A DNA stretch of 64,000 nucleotides from DATLZU01 sp035573855 (GCA_035573855.1 DATLZU010000011.1:62001-126000), one strand, 5' to 3'; positions 27,030-36,400 are shown, numbered from the stretch's first letter. Notes: a model not told the origin generated them from the letters alone. A program made the numbers and translations.

Positions 27030-27533
27030 TCACGGCTGCAGCCCCCTTACCACACCCTTCTTGATCAGCAGGGCCACCGGAATGCTCTGTTGCATAAGGG
27101 TTTCCGCTACCCACTTCAGATCATTCATGACCGCCTGTTCCGACAGCGTCCGATGCGGGATCCGCACTGTGTCCAGCAATTGCGTCATGGTCTGCCCCAT
27201 AACCAAGTGTTCCGGCGCGTCTTTGCCTTGGAAACCCCGCCACGAGACGATTAAGAGACAGGGCTGGCGGTAAATCAGATTGAGCGAGATCAGGGTGTTC
27301 AGCGAGGTGCCCAGCCCGGAGTTTTGCATCAACACCGCCGGGATCTTGCCCGCCATATAGGCGCCGGCCGCCATGGCGACGGCCTCGTCTTCCCGCACCG
27401 CTGGCACATAAAGGCGCCGCTCCAGGAGTTCGGCGATAATTCCGCCCAGGATGGAATCCGGCACGCCGGTGAAAAAATTGACCCCCATATCCTGGAGCGC
27501 CTGAACGAACGTATCGCTTTCGATCACATCCAC
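27030..27533 (-). CDS. Phosphonopyruvate decarboxylase, alpha (N-terminal TPP) subunit
   Basis: This 167-residue protein is the N-terminal (Pyr) domain of the same decarboxylase type. It has FVQALQDMGVNFFTGVPDSI, the cofactor-activating glutamate region AVREDEAVAMAAGAYMAGK and the substrate loop MQNSGLGTSLNTLISL. All are characteristic of phosphonopyruvate and sulfopyruvate decarboxylases. The single-chain enzymes are about 380 residues. Here the two domains are separate genes 84 bp apart, as in archaeal ComD/ComE. The start shown is a GTG; a second in-frame GTG 6 bp later is equally possible. It is the first gene of the minus-strand phosphonate operon. Confidence 0.85.
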   Translation of the reverse strand: MDVIESDTFVQALQDMGVNFFTGVPDSILGGIIAELLERRLYVPAVREDEAVAMAAGAYMAGKIPAVLMQNSGLGTSLNTLISLNLIYRQPCLLIVSWRGFQGKDAPEHLVMGQTMTQLLDTVRIPHRTLSEQAVMNDLKWVAETLMQQSIPVALLIKKGVVRGLQP

Positions 27534-27655
27534 CCCGCCAGAGAGGCCTCGTGCAAGTCCGCAAAAAAGCGGGTCGCATTATAGCCAAGCATCGGGTCAT
27601 TCTCAACCAAGGGGGAGTTGCGTTGCCGTCACGCCCATGGTAGCGTGCTCCTGCA

Positions 27656-28222
27656 ATGCAGGAACGTGGCTGCACGGTTTTGATCCGACACCTTCACATC
27701 AGCGTCGCGCTCGCCTGCGGACTGATCGCCGTCGGGTGGCTCGTTCCGCAGTTCGGCCTTCTACCGGCCCACGCCGTCGTTACAATGGTGAACGACCCCA
27801 AAGGCTTTCACGACATTCCCTGGGGCCTCCCACTCGCTAGCATCCCCAGCCTCACGCTGACCCACGCCGGCATGCTGATCCAAGATTATGAATGGAAGAA
27901 CGGTCCGCCCAAGCTCGGTGACACGCCCGTCGACAGCATGCGATTCTCCGCCGTCGAGGGGAAGTTCGCGCGGGTCATGATCCGTTACCGCGGGCAGAAA
28001 ACCCATGAGCAAGTGCTAACCTATCTGCAAACCCGCTTTGGTCGCATCGAGCGCATTCCGGGGCAGATGCTGCGCGGTTTGAGCCAGCAATACACCTGGC
28101 GGGGCACGGATACCGAGATCAATCTGATCTATGAGGCCAACGGCGAGCGTGGCTTCGTCTTTTTCGAGAGCCGCACGCTGGCGCCACGGTTCAACGAAGG
28201 AATGTCGGAAACCGGCGAATGA
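27656..28222 (+). CDS. Exported protein, paralogue 1 of a tandem trio
   Basis: The function is not known. The 188-residue product has an N-terminal hydrophobic segment (ISVALACGLIAVGWLVPQFG) that looks like a signal peptide or anchor. The domain shared with the next two genes follows: NDPKGFHDIPWG, DSMRFSAVEGKFARVMIRY, LQTRFGRIERIPGQ, YTWRGTDTEINLIYE and GFVFFESRTLAPRF. It is the most divergent of the three. It is divergently transcribed from the decarboxylase alpha gene across about 120 bp and may begin a trio-pepM transcript. Confidence 0.75.
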   Translation: MQERGCTVLIRHLHISVALACGLIAVGWLVPQFGLLPAHAVVTMVNDPKGFHDIPWGLPLASIPSLTLTHAGMLIQDYEWKNGPPKLGDTPVDSMRFSAVEGKFARVMIRYRGQKTHEQVLTYLQTRFGRIERIPGQMLRGLSQQYTWRGTDTEINLIYEANGERGFVFFESRTLAPRFNEGMSETGE

Positions 28223-28384
28223 ATCGCCTGCGACGGAACCGACAGCGGACTTCTGAAACTGGCCGAGAAGAGACGAGAAGAGAATAGCGGAAGGCCGGTG
28301 ACAAGTTGCGCATCGCTCTGGGCATATGGCGCGCGTGAAGCCCGTCCCGGAGCAGGATCGAACGCAACCGACAAGGGTGCAGAC

Positions 28385-28987
28385 ATGGATGCTTTCTTGA
28401 CGCATCGCCCGATCCAGCACCTGATCCCCCCCTCCGGCCCGGCTCGGCTCTCCTCTACAGCCGTCGTCTTCTTATCAATCTTCTTCTTCGCGGGATTTTT
28501 GCTCACCGCATCGCCCGCCAGCGCCGTACCCATGACCAACGATCCCAACGGGTTCGAAGGTATCCCTTGGGGGGCCGTCTTTTCCGAGACCGCCAACTTT
28601 GTGGTGGCCGAGGAAGCGGGGCGCATCAAGGGCTATGAACTCAAGGGCGGACCCCCGCCGTTAGGCCCCATCGTCATCGACTCCATGCGGTTCATGACCG
28701 TCGACGGGAAATTCGCACGGGTCATCGTCAAGTATCATGGAAGCGACACCCATCAGAGAGTCGTCGAGTATCTCCAGGCGAGGTTCGGTCCTCTCGATGC
28801 GACACCGGGACAAATCGCCGGCGGCGCGTTTCAGGAGTATGCATGGCAGGGCGACGAAAGTCAGATCAGTTTGACCTACAACAAGCGACGAGACCTTGGG
28901 GTCATCTTCTTTGAAAGTCGGGCCCTGGCATCCTCTTTCGCCGAAGGGATGATGCCGATCCCCGATCTCGGCGGCGCGACGTATTAA
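28385..28987 (+). CDS. Exported protein, paralogue 2 of a tandem trio
   Basis: This is a 200-residue product with a signal peptide (STAVVFLSIFFFAGFLLTAS, cleavage near PASA-VP). The mature domain has NDPNGFEGIPWG, DSMRFMTVDGKFARVIVKYH, YLQARFGPLDATPGQ, YAWQGDESQISLTY and GVIFFESRALASSF. The ATG at 28385, with AAGGGTG upstream, is preferred over an earlier ATG that adds a non-signal extension. It is much closer to paralogue 3 than to paralogue 1. The GIPWG opening and alternating beta-strand motifs recall small exported proteins of Geobacter and Nitrospira with no assigned role. Confidence 0.8.
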   Translation: MDAFLTHRPIQHLIPPSGPARLSSTAVVFLSIFFFAGFLLTASPASAVPMTNDPNGFEGIPWGAVFSETANFVVAEEAGRIKGYELKGGPPPLGPIVIDSMRFMTVDGKFARVIVKYHGSDTHQRVVEYLQARFGPLDATPGQIAGGAFQEYAWQGDESQISLTYNKRRDLGVIFFESRALASSFAEGMMPIPDLGGATY

Positions 28988-29020
28988 TCATCGAATTGCG
29001 TGCACACACGAGGTAGCGCT

Positions 29021-29605
29021 ATGAACACCTTCTTGCTTCCGCGGCCTTCGCTTTACGCGCACGCCATCCTCGACCGGACCACGCGTGCGCGGACAACCAG
29101 TCCTTTGTTCCTGCTCCTCGCCGGGCTTGCGTCATTTCTTCTTGAATCACCGGCCGGGGCCGTGCCCATGACCACCGATCCCAAAGGATTCGAAGGCATC
29201 CCCTGGGGCGCGACATTCTCGGAGACGGCCACATTTGTGAAAGTCGAAGAAAGCGGGCGATTCCAGACTTACGAATTGAAAGCGGGAGTGCCGCCGCTTG
29301 GCGGGGTCTCGGTGGACTCGATGCGGTTTACGACCGTGGACGGAAAATTCGCCCGCGTCACGGTCCGCTACCATGGTCAGGCCGAGCACGACCGAATCAT
29401 AGCGTACCTCGAATCCCAGTACGGTCCCCTGGATCGGACACCCGGTCAGATCGCGGCCGGGGCCGTGCAACTTTTCTCCTGGAGCGGACCGATGACCGAG
29501 GTCACGCTCCGCTACCGAGGGCGGGAGAGTCAGGGTATTATTTTCTTCGAGAGCCAGTCGCTGCGCTCCTCATTCACCGAAGGCGCTTCCTCCACCGCGC
29601 AGTGA
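29021..29605 (+). CDS. Exported protein, paralogue 3 of a tandem trio
   Basis: This is a 194-residue product with a signal peptide (SPLFLLLAGLASFLLESPAG-AVP). The same mature domain follows: TDPKGFEGIPWG, DSMRFTTVDGKFARVTVRYH, YLESQYGPLDRTPGQ, FSWSGPMTEVTLRY and GIIFFESQSLRSSF. GAGG stands 8 bp before the ATG. It is separated from the previous paralogue by 33 bp and from the PEP mutase gene by 76 bp, all on one strand, so cotranscription is likely. No catalytic residues are recognisable. Confidence 0.8.
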   Translation: MNTFLLPRPSLYAHAILDRTTRARTTSPLFLLLAGLASFLLESPAGAVPMTTDPKGFEGIPWGATFSETATFVKVEESGRFQTYELKAGVPPLGGVSVDSMRFTTVDGKFARVTVRYHGQAEHDRIIAYLESQYGPLDRTPGQIAAGAVQLFSWSGPMTEVTLRYRGRESQGIIFFESQSLRSSFTEGASSTAQ

Positions 29606-29681
29606 TGGAAGCGCACTGCAGTGCGGACCCGACGAAACTTTTCATTGACAAGCGGCGAGCGTTTTCGCAAGATGCGTCCCC

Positions 29682-31361
29682 ATGCATAACGCCACGAAGC
29701 TCCGCCGTCTCCTGCAACGCCCGGGTATCATCAAAGCCGTCGGCGCCCACGATGCACTCAGTGCGAAGCTGATCGAGCGCGCCGGCTTCGACGCTGTTTG
29801 GGCCAGCGGGTTCGCCATCTCCGCCTCCCTCAAGTGCCTCCCCGACGCGAGCTTCATCACCTCAACCGAACAGCTCGAGGTCGAGCGCAATATGGCCGAG
29901 GCCGTCACCATTCCGATCATCGCCGACTGCGACACGGGTTACGGAAACGCGCTAAACGTGATGCGGACCGTCACCGACCGGGAACGGGCCGGCGTGGCGG
30001 CTATCTGCATCGAGGACAACGTGTATCCGAAACGGTGCAGCTTCTACGCCGGTGTCCGCCGCGAGCTGGTCCCGATCGAAGAACACTGTGGAAAGATCAA
30101 GGCCGCCAAGGCGGCGCAGACGGTGCCCGACTTCGTGGTGATCGCCCGGACCGAAGCGTTGATCGCCGGGTGGGGACGGGAGGAGGCGCTGAAGCGGGCC
30201 GAGGCTTACGCGGAAGCGGGGGCCGATGCGGTGCTCATCCACTCGAAGTCGCCGACCTTCGACGAACTCAAAGCAGTCGCGAAAGCCTGGTCCGGCCGCA
30301 TTCCGCTGGTCGTCGTGCCAACGATCTTCGATCAAGTGACCGCCGCCGAACTCGAAGACGCCGGGTTTAAGATCGTGATCTATGCCAACCAACTGGTCCG
30401 GGCCAGCATCAGGGCGATGCAAGACGCGCTCGACCTCATCAAACGGGACACGCGGCCGGGATCCGTTAACGACCGGATCGTCGCGCTCAAGGACGTGTAC
30501 GAGATCGTCGGCGTGCCGCAGATGGAAGAGGACGAGCGGCGCTTCTTGCCGGTCGGCGGCGAGAGGATCACGGCCATCATCGCAGCCGCCGGCTTCGAGA
30601 AACAATTGCTGCCGCTGATCGAGGACAAGCCGAAGTGTCTCCTGGACATCAAGGGCAAGACGATTCTCGAACGGCAGATCGCCGCCTTGAACGAGTGCAA
30701 CATCAAGGACATTGTTTTGATCAGGGGCTATAAGAAGGAAGCCATCGCCCTGCCCAATATCCGGTATTACGACAACGATCGCTACGAAGAGACGGGCGAG
30801 CTGTATTCGCTCTTCTGTGCCGAGAACGAGATGAAGGGCCGCACGATCGTTCTGTACGGCGACATCATCTTCGAAACCGCGGTGCTGGAGAAATTGCTGA
30901 AAAGCCCGGCGGACATTACGCTGGTGGTGGACCTGGCGTGGCACGACGAGACACAGCGGGGAAGGCCACCGATCCACCTCAATCCGGACCTGGTCATGCT
31001 CCAAGACCCGCCGGGGAAAAGCTACCTGTACCGCTACGTTATGCCGGACGAACAGAATCGCGTCATCAAAATCGGCCGGCACCTGCCGCCGGACCAGGCG
31101 CACGCGGAGTTCATCGGTATGGCGATGTTCTCGGAAAACGGCATCAAGGCCTTCACCGAGTGCTACCGCCAGGCGATGGGCAAGTACCGGAGCAGGGGCT
31201 TCCACGAGTCTGGCAGTTTCCTCAAAGCCTCCCTGACCGATTTGATTCAGGAACTCATCGACACCGGCCACACGGTCAACTGCGTCCCCATCTTTAAAGG
31301 CTGGATGGAAGTAGACTCCTTTGAAGAGTACCAGAAAGCCTGGGCCAAACTGCGGCAGTAA
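29682..31361 (+). CDS. pepM: Phosphoenolpyruvate mutase fused to nucleotidyltransferase (PepM-PntC type)
   Basis: Residues 1 to about 285 are an ICL/PEP-mutase-superfamily barrel, which forms the C-P bond of phosphonopyruvate from PEP. The metal-site segments are present: IIADCDTGYGN and CIED, with LPDAS for the substrate Asp. The gating loop reads E111-D-N-V-Y-P-K-R-C-S120. Canonical mutases have EDK-x5-NS, and lyases of the superfamily have KKCGH, so this loop is a hybrid. Residues about 295-559 are a nucleotidyltransferase with AAAGFEKQLLPL, EDKPKCLLDIKGKTIL and the metal Asp in VLYGDIIFE, resembling CMP-AEP synthases. It is encoded opposite the other pathway genes. Confidence 0.88.
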   Translation: MHNATKLRRLLQRPGIIKAVGAHDALSAKLIERAGFDAVWASGFAISASLKCLPDASFITSTEQLEVERNMAEAVTIPIIADCDTGYGNALNVMRTVTDRERAGVAAICIEDNVYPKRCSFYAGVRRELVPIEEHCGKIKAAKAAQTVPDFVVIARTEALIAGWGREEALKRAEAYAEAGADAVLIHSKSPTFDELKAVAKAWSGRIPLVVVPTIFDQVTAAELEDAGFKIVIYANQLVRASIRAMQDALDLIKRDTRPGSVNDRIVALKDVYEIVGVPQMEEDERRFLPVGGERITAIIAAAGFEKQLLPLIEDKPKCLLDIKGKTILERQIAALNECNIKDIVLIRGYKKEAIALPNIRYYDNDRYEETGELYSLFCAENEMKGRTIVLYGDIIFETAVLEKLLKSPADITLVVDLAWHDETQRGRPPIHLNPDLVMLQDPPGKSYLYRYVMPDEQNRVIKIGRHLPPDQAHAEFIGMAMFSENGIKAFTECYRQAMGKYRSRGFHESGSFLKASLTDLIQELIDTGHTVNCVPIFKGWMEVDSFEEYQKAWAKLRQ

Positions 31362-31462
31362 GCTTCGTTCGGCTGCCCGCCGGTACGCGCCTCCTCACCG
31401 ATTGGATCGACATCCCAATAGTCGCGCCGCTTGTTGGGCGCGGGAATCCTGTGATAGCATGC

Positions 31463-31488
31463 CAAGTGAGTAAACACTTACTCACTTG
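31463..31488. promoter_or_regulatory. TetR-type operator palindrome
   Basis: A perfect inverted repeat with 11-bp arms, CAAGTGAGTAA and TTACTCACTTG, is separated by ACAC. It ends 6 bp before the ATG of the TetR-family gene. This is the classic size and symmetry of a TetR dimer site. It should mediate autorepression of the tetR-MFP-RND operon. Confidence 0.85.
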
Positions 31489-31494
31489 ACCGGT

Positions 31495-32142
31495 ATGGCA
31501 CGCAACTCCAACGGGGCCCGCGCCTCATCCCGCGAACGGCAGGCCAGCTTGATCGCCGCCGCGGCCTCGCTCTTTGCCGCCAAAGGCTTCAAGGGAACGA
31601 CGACTAAGGAAATCGCCAGGGCCGCTGGGGTGAGCGAAGCGCTGGTGTTCAAGTACTTTCCCAACAAGCGCGCGCTCTACGCCGCGATTCTGGCCGAAAA
31701 GGCAAGCCTCTCCGAGCTGCTCGAAGCGGTGGAGGAGGCGGCGCGGAAGCGCGACGATGTCAGGGTCTTCACGCTGATCGCCGGCTACCGTATCCGGCCC
31801 GGCGCCGACCCGACCTTGATGCGGCTGCTTCTCTTCAGCGCGCTGGAGGGTCACGAGTTGTCAGACATGTTTTTTCGCAAGCACCATCGCGTCTTTTACG
31901 ACTACCTGGCGGGCTACATCAAACAACGGATCAGAGACGGCGAGTTCCGCAGCGTGAATCCACTCCTGGCCGCGCGGGCGTTCATCGGCATGATCGTGTA
32001 CCATCGCCTGCTGCACGAACTCTTTCATGTTCCCGTCCAACACCCGCACGATGAAATCGTCTCCACCTACGTCACGCTGTTCCTAGACGGGCTGAGGGTC
32101 CGCCGATCGAACGGCAGGGCATTGCGACGCAGGGTACCATGA
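31495..32142 (+). CDS. TetR-family transcriptional regulator of the efflux operon
   Basis: The 215-residue repressor has an N-terminal helix-turn-helix. The signature is AAAASLFAAKGFKGTTTKEIA then AAGVSEALVFKYFPNKRALY, given here in two parts of that segment. The C-terminal ligand domain carries YIKQRIRDGEFRSVNPLLAAR, similar to AcrR-like regulators. The operator palindrome directly upstream and a 4-bp overlap with the periplasmic adaptor gene show that it controls its own operon. The ATG at 31495 is preferred over a TTG at 31486 that lies inside the operator. The inducer is unknown. Confidence 0.92.
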   Translation: MARNSNGARASSRERQASLIAAAASLFAAKGFKGTTTKEIARAAGVSEALVFKYFPNKRALYAAILAEKASLSELLEAVEEAARKRDDVRVFTLIAGYRIRPGADPTLMRLLLFSALEGHELSDMFFRKHHRVFYDYLAGYIKQRIRDGEFRSVNPLLAARAFIGMIVYHRLLHELFHVPVQHPHDEIVSTYVTLFLDGLRVRRSNGRALRRRVP

Positions 32143-33329
32143 ATCGCGTCAGACAACATCCCATTTTGACCCTCGCGGCGCTGCTGGTCGCGGTCGTCGC
32201 AGGGCTGGTTGTCTTCCGGTTGACCACCAGCAGCGCAAAGGGCGACGGCCGGAAGGGCCGCGTGATCACGGTCGGAACGGTCACGCCGATCCGGCAGGAT
32301 TTGGATGTGCGGCTCACGTACACGGCGGACCTCACGCCCAACCAGGTGGTGAACCTGTTCTCGCGCGTGGACGGCTATATCTCTAAGATTCACGTGGACA
32401 AGGGCGATTTCGTCAAAGCCGACCAGTTGCTGGTCGAAATCGACCACACCGATTTCATCCACGCGGTCAACCAGGCCAAGGCCAACCTGGCGGCGGCTCG
32501 TGCGCGGGTCGCGCAACAGGAGGCCACTCTCCGGAACGCCAAACTGACCCTCGACCGCATGCAAGCCCTCATCAAGGACCAGTTCGTCTCTCAGCAGGAT
32601 TTGGACAACGCGCAGGTCAATTACGACGCGGCCGTCGCACAGATGGACACGTTTCGCGCACAAGTCCGGCAGATGGAGGTCGCACTGGCCCAGGCCCAGA
32701 CCAACTTAACGTATTCCTATATCCGGGCACCCTTCGCCGGATACGTGGCCGAGCGCAACCTGGACCCCGGGGCGTATGTCAGCGGGGCGACCGCGAGTAC
32801 CAGCACCTTTTCGCGGGGAATTCTTAGTCTGCATGATATTGAGACCGTGCGCACGTTGATCGAAGTGGTCGAAAAAGACGTGCCGCTCGTAAAGATCGGG
32901 CAGAAAGCGGAGATCAGAGCCGAGGCGTATCCGGATCGGATCTTTGAGGGGACCGTCACCCGAGTGGTCCAGGCGCTGAACCGCGCGACGCGCACGATGA
33001 CCGTGGAAGTCGACCTGCCCAATCCCGACCACGCGCTCAAAGGCGGGATGTTCGCCCGCGTCGAAGTGATCGTCGGCACGCATCCGAACGCGGTGCAGAT
33101 TCCGCTGGACGCGCTGACCCGTCTCGAAGACCTTCAGTACGTCTACGTTGTCCGCGAAGGGAAAGCCCGCCGCGTTCCAGTTGAGGTCGGAAATCGGGTC
33201 GAGAACCGCATCGAGGTGACGAAAGGCCTGTCAGGCGACGAGGAGATCATCGTCTCGGGGAAGGACCTGGTCACGGACGGCACCGCGGTCCAGACCAGAC
33301 CGCTTGATACCGAGAAACGTGAGACGTGA
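32139..33329 (+). CDS. RND efflux periplasmic adaptor (membrane fusion protein)
   Basis: The 396-residue MFP bridges the RND pump to an outer-membrane channel. It has an N-terminal membrane anchor (LTLAALLVAVVAGLVVF) and the lipoyl half-motif FSRVDGYISKIHVDKGDFVK. A long alpha-hairpin (about residues 110-200) carries the second lipoyl half YIRAPFAGYVAERNLDPGAY. The beta-barrel region contains AEAYPDRIFEGTVTRV. It overlaps the tetR stop by 4 bp and precedes the pump gene by about 120 bp. The substrate is not deducible. Confidence 0.93.
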   Translation: MNRVRQHPILTLAALLVAVVAGLVVFRLTTSSAKGDGRKGRVITVGTVTPIRQDLDVRLTYTADLTPNQVVNLFSRVDGYISKIHVDKGDFVKADQLLVEIDHTDFIHAVNQAKANLAAARARVAQQEATLRNAKLTLDRMQALIKDQFVSQQDLDNAQVNYDAAVAQMDTFRAQVRQMEVALAQAQTNLTYSYIRAPFAGYVAERNLDPGAYVSGATASTSTFSRGILSLHDIETVRTLIEVVEKDVPLVKIGQKAEIRAEAYPDRIFEGTVTRVVQALNRATRTMTVEVDLPNPDHALKGGMFARVEVIVGTHPNAVQIPLDALTRLEDLQYVYVVREGKARRVPVEVGNRVENRIEVTKGLSGDEEIIVSGKDLVTDGTAVQTRPLDTEKRET

Positions 33330-33450
33330 TGCGGTACGTGCAAACGAGGCGCGAGAACATGCTCGCGAAGCCATCCACCACCTATGACGCATCACCGGGA
33401 CCCTTTGCATTCCGCCGCGCAATAGGCGCCCTGCGTCACGCCTTCGAATT

Positions 33451-36400
33451 ATGTGGCTGACCCTTCTCGCGCTCAGAAATCGCATCGGGATTTTGATGCT
33501 GTCGCTGGCGATGGTCGTGTTGGGCGCGACCTCCCTGGAACGGTTGCCCGTCGACCTGTTTCCTAACATCCAGGTCCCGGTGGCCTTCGTCGGCGTCATC
33601 TACAAAGGCGCGCCGCCGATCGACATCGAACAGAGCGTCGTCTATCCCATCGAGAAAGCCGTCAGCTCCGCCTCCAACGTCGAGCATGTCGAATCGTTTT
33701 CCAAGCAAGGCATCGGAGCGGTGCAGATTTGGTTCAACTGGGGAGCCGACATCAACGTCGGTCAGATGGAAGTAATGCAGCGCGTCACGCAGATTCTGAA
33801 TCAACTGCCGCCCGGCATTCTGCAGCCGTTCATCGTCAAGTTCGATGTGTCCAACATCCCCGTGGCATTCGTGACGGTCTCCGGCGGCAACCTGGACGAA
33901 CGCGCACTGTACGACCTCGCTTATAACACCATCGCCCCGCAGATCGAACAGATCGCCAACGTCGCCGCGGCGACGGTCGAGGGCGGCAAGATCCGCCAGA
34001 TCAACATTAACCTCGACCCAGCTCTCCTGCAAGCCCGGGGGTTGTCGATTCTCGACGTCGTCAAGGCCGTCAAAGCAGCGAACCTCATCCTGCCCTCGGG
34101 CGACATCAAAGCCGGTAATCTGGACTACAACGTCTTCACCAATACTCAGTTCAAGACCATCGAGCCGATCGCGGACGTGGTCGTCAAGGTCAACCAGCAG
34201 GGAAATCCGGTGCGGGTGCGCGATCTCGGCGTTGTCACGGACTCATCGGACATTCAGACCAACATCGTGCGCACGGACGGCCAGCGGTCGGTCTACCTCC
34301 GGGTGAACAAGCAGCCGGTGGCCAACACGGTCGAGGTCGTCGACGCGCTCCGGCGGGCGATTCCGAAGATGGTAGGCATTCCGCCCGGCGTGAAGCTGGG
34401 CATCTCCTTTGATCAGTCCGTGTACATCCGGCAATCGATCAAGAACCTTGGCGAACAGGCCCTGCACGGCTCCGTGCTCGCCGCCGCCGTGATTCTGGTG
34501 TTTCTCCGCAACCTGACCAGCACGCTGATCATTTTCGTCGCGATCCCGCTCTCAATCATGGTGACGTTCATCGTGCTCTACTTCACGGGGCAGACGCTCA
34601 ACGTCTTCACGCTGGGCGGGCTCGCCCTGGGCGTCGGGCGTCTGGTGGACGATTCGATCGTGGAACTGGAGAACATCCAACGCCACCTCAACGCCAATCC
34701 CCGTCGGTGGGAGGCCATTCTCGACGCCGCGCGCGAGGTGGCCATGCCGATTTTCGCCTCCACCGTCACGACCGTCGTCGTTTTTCTTCCCATCTTTTTC
34801 GTCGTGGGCATCGCCAAGCTGCTGCTGATTCCCCTGACGTTCACGATCGCCGTCGCGCTGTTCACCTCGTTCTTTGTCTCGCGGACCGTCACCCCCGCGC
34901 TCTGCTACAAGTTCCTCAAACCGGAACGCGAAGCGCACCGCGCCATGCCCGCGTGGTTCGTCCGCGTCATGGACTGGAGCCGTAGCCGGTATGAAGCGTT
35001 GGATCAGGGCTATGAACGGAGCTTGCGGTGGGTTCTGGCCCACCGCCGCACGCTGATCGCCACGATCGTCCTGTTGTTTTTCGGTTCGCTGGCCTTGCTG
35101 CCTCACATCGGAACCGAATTTCTTCCCGTGACGGACGAGAGCCAATTTCGGATCGTGCTGCGCGCACCAGTGGGTCAACGGGTCGAGAAGACGGAGCGAC
35201 AGGTGGCGGAGGTCGAACGGGTCTTGCGGGAAAACATCCCGCCCGACGAACTGGAGACCATCGTGTCCAGCACCGGCGTGCTGGCGCAGGGCCGGTCGTC
35301 GCTTTTCAACCCCAACACCGGCCCGCACACTTCGATCATCCAGGTCTATCTGAAGCCTCCGGACAGGCGAAAGCGCAGCCAGATTCAAATCATGAACGAC
35401 GTGCGGCCCAAAGTGGTGTCGCTCTTCCCCGGCGTCGCCATGTTTTTTGACCCTGGTGGGTTGGTGAAGCGGGTGACCAGCTTTGGCTCGCAGAAGGCCG
35501 TGGACGTGGAAATCTACGGGTATGAGTTGGACAAGGCGCGGGACGTCATCCGGCAGGTCGAGGCGATCATGCACCAAACGCCCGGCCTCGCGGATATCGA
35601 AGTCAGCCGGGAAGAAAACTATCCCGAGGTGAACGTCCTTGTGGATCGCGAGAAGGCCGCGCTGCTCGGCATCAGCGAAACCGATGTGGCGAATGCCGTG
35701 CTGTTTTCTTTGAACGGGAACGGCCAGACCGACCCGATCATCTACACCGACCCACAAAACGGCAACGAATACTACATCAGCGCCTGGCTCGCCGAGGAAT
35801 ACCGGAAGGACCTGACCGATCTGGAAAACATCGTCCTGACGACCAAGAACGGCGAACCGGTCCTGCTGAAGAACGTAGCGTCGCTGAAGCTCAACGCGGG
35901 ACCCGTGAAGATCGACCGCAAATACTTCCAGCGGGTGGTGCACATCACGGCCAACCCGGTCAACCGCGACCTCGGTTCGATCGCCGCCGATCTGGAGACG
36001 GCCTTCGCCGCGCTGCAGTTGCCACCGGGCTTCAGCATCCGGTTGGCCGGCCAGATCCAACAGCAACGGGAGACCTTCGAAGGCCTGATCTTCGCCAGCG
36101 CCCTGGCGTTGATCTTGGTCTATATGGTGATGGCCGCCCAGTTCAAATCCCTACTTGACCCCTTCATCATCATGTTTTCAGTCCCCATGGGCTTCCCCGG
36201 CGTCATTCTGATCCTGTTCCTCACAAACACCACGCTGTCCACCACCTCCATGATGGGCGTCATCATGATGCTGGGCATCGTGGTGTCGAACGGCGTCCTG
36301 CTGGTGGACTACACCAACGTCCTGCGCCGGCGGGGCACTTCGCTGCGCGACGCGGTCGTCCTCGCTGCCCGCACCAGGTTGCGGCCGATCCTCATGACCT

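Noticed and set aside
26368..27533. The two ThDP proteins as acetolactate synthase or sulfopyruvate decarboxylase
   Set aside because: They lack the long three-domain acetolactate synthase layout, and the PEP mutase and AEP transaminase neighbours favour phosphonopyruvate.
29682..31361. PEP mutase as a 2-methylisocitrate lyase
   Set aside because: The Cys in the loop resembles lyases, but KKCGH is absent, the Ser of the mutase loop is kept and the fused nucleotidyltransferase is typical of phosphonate enzymes.
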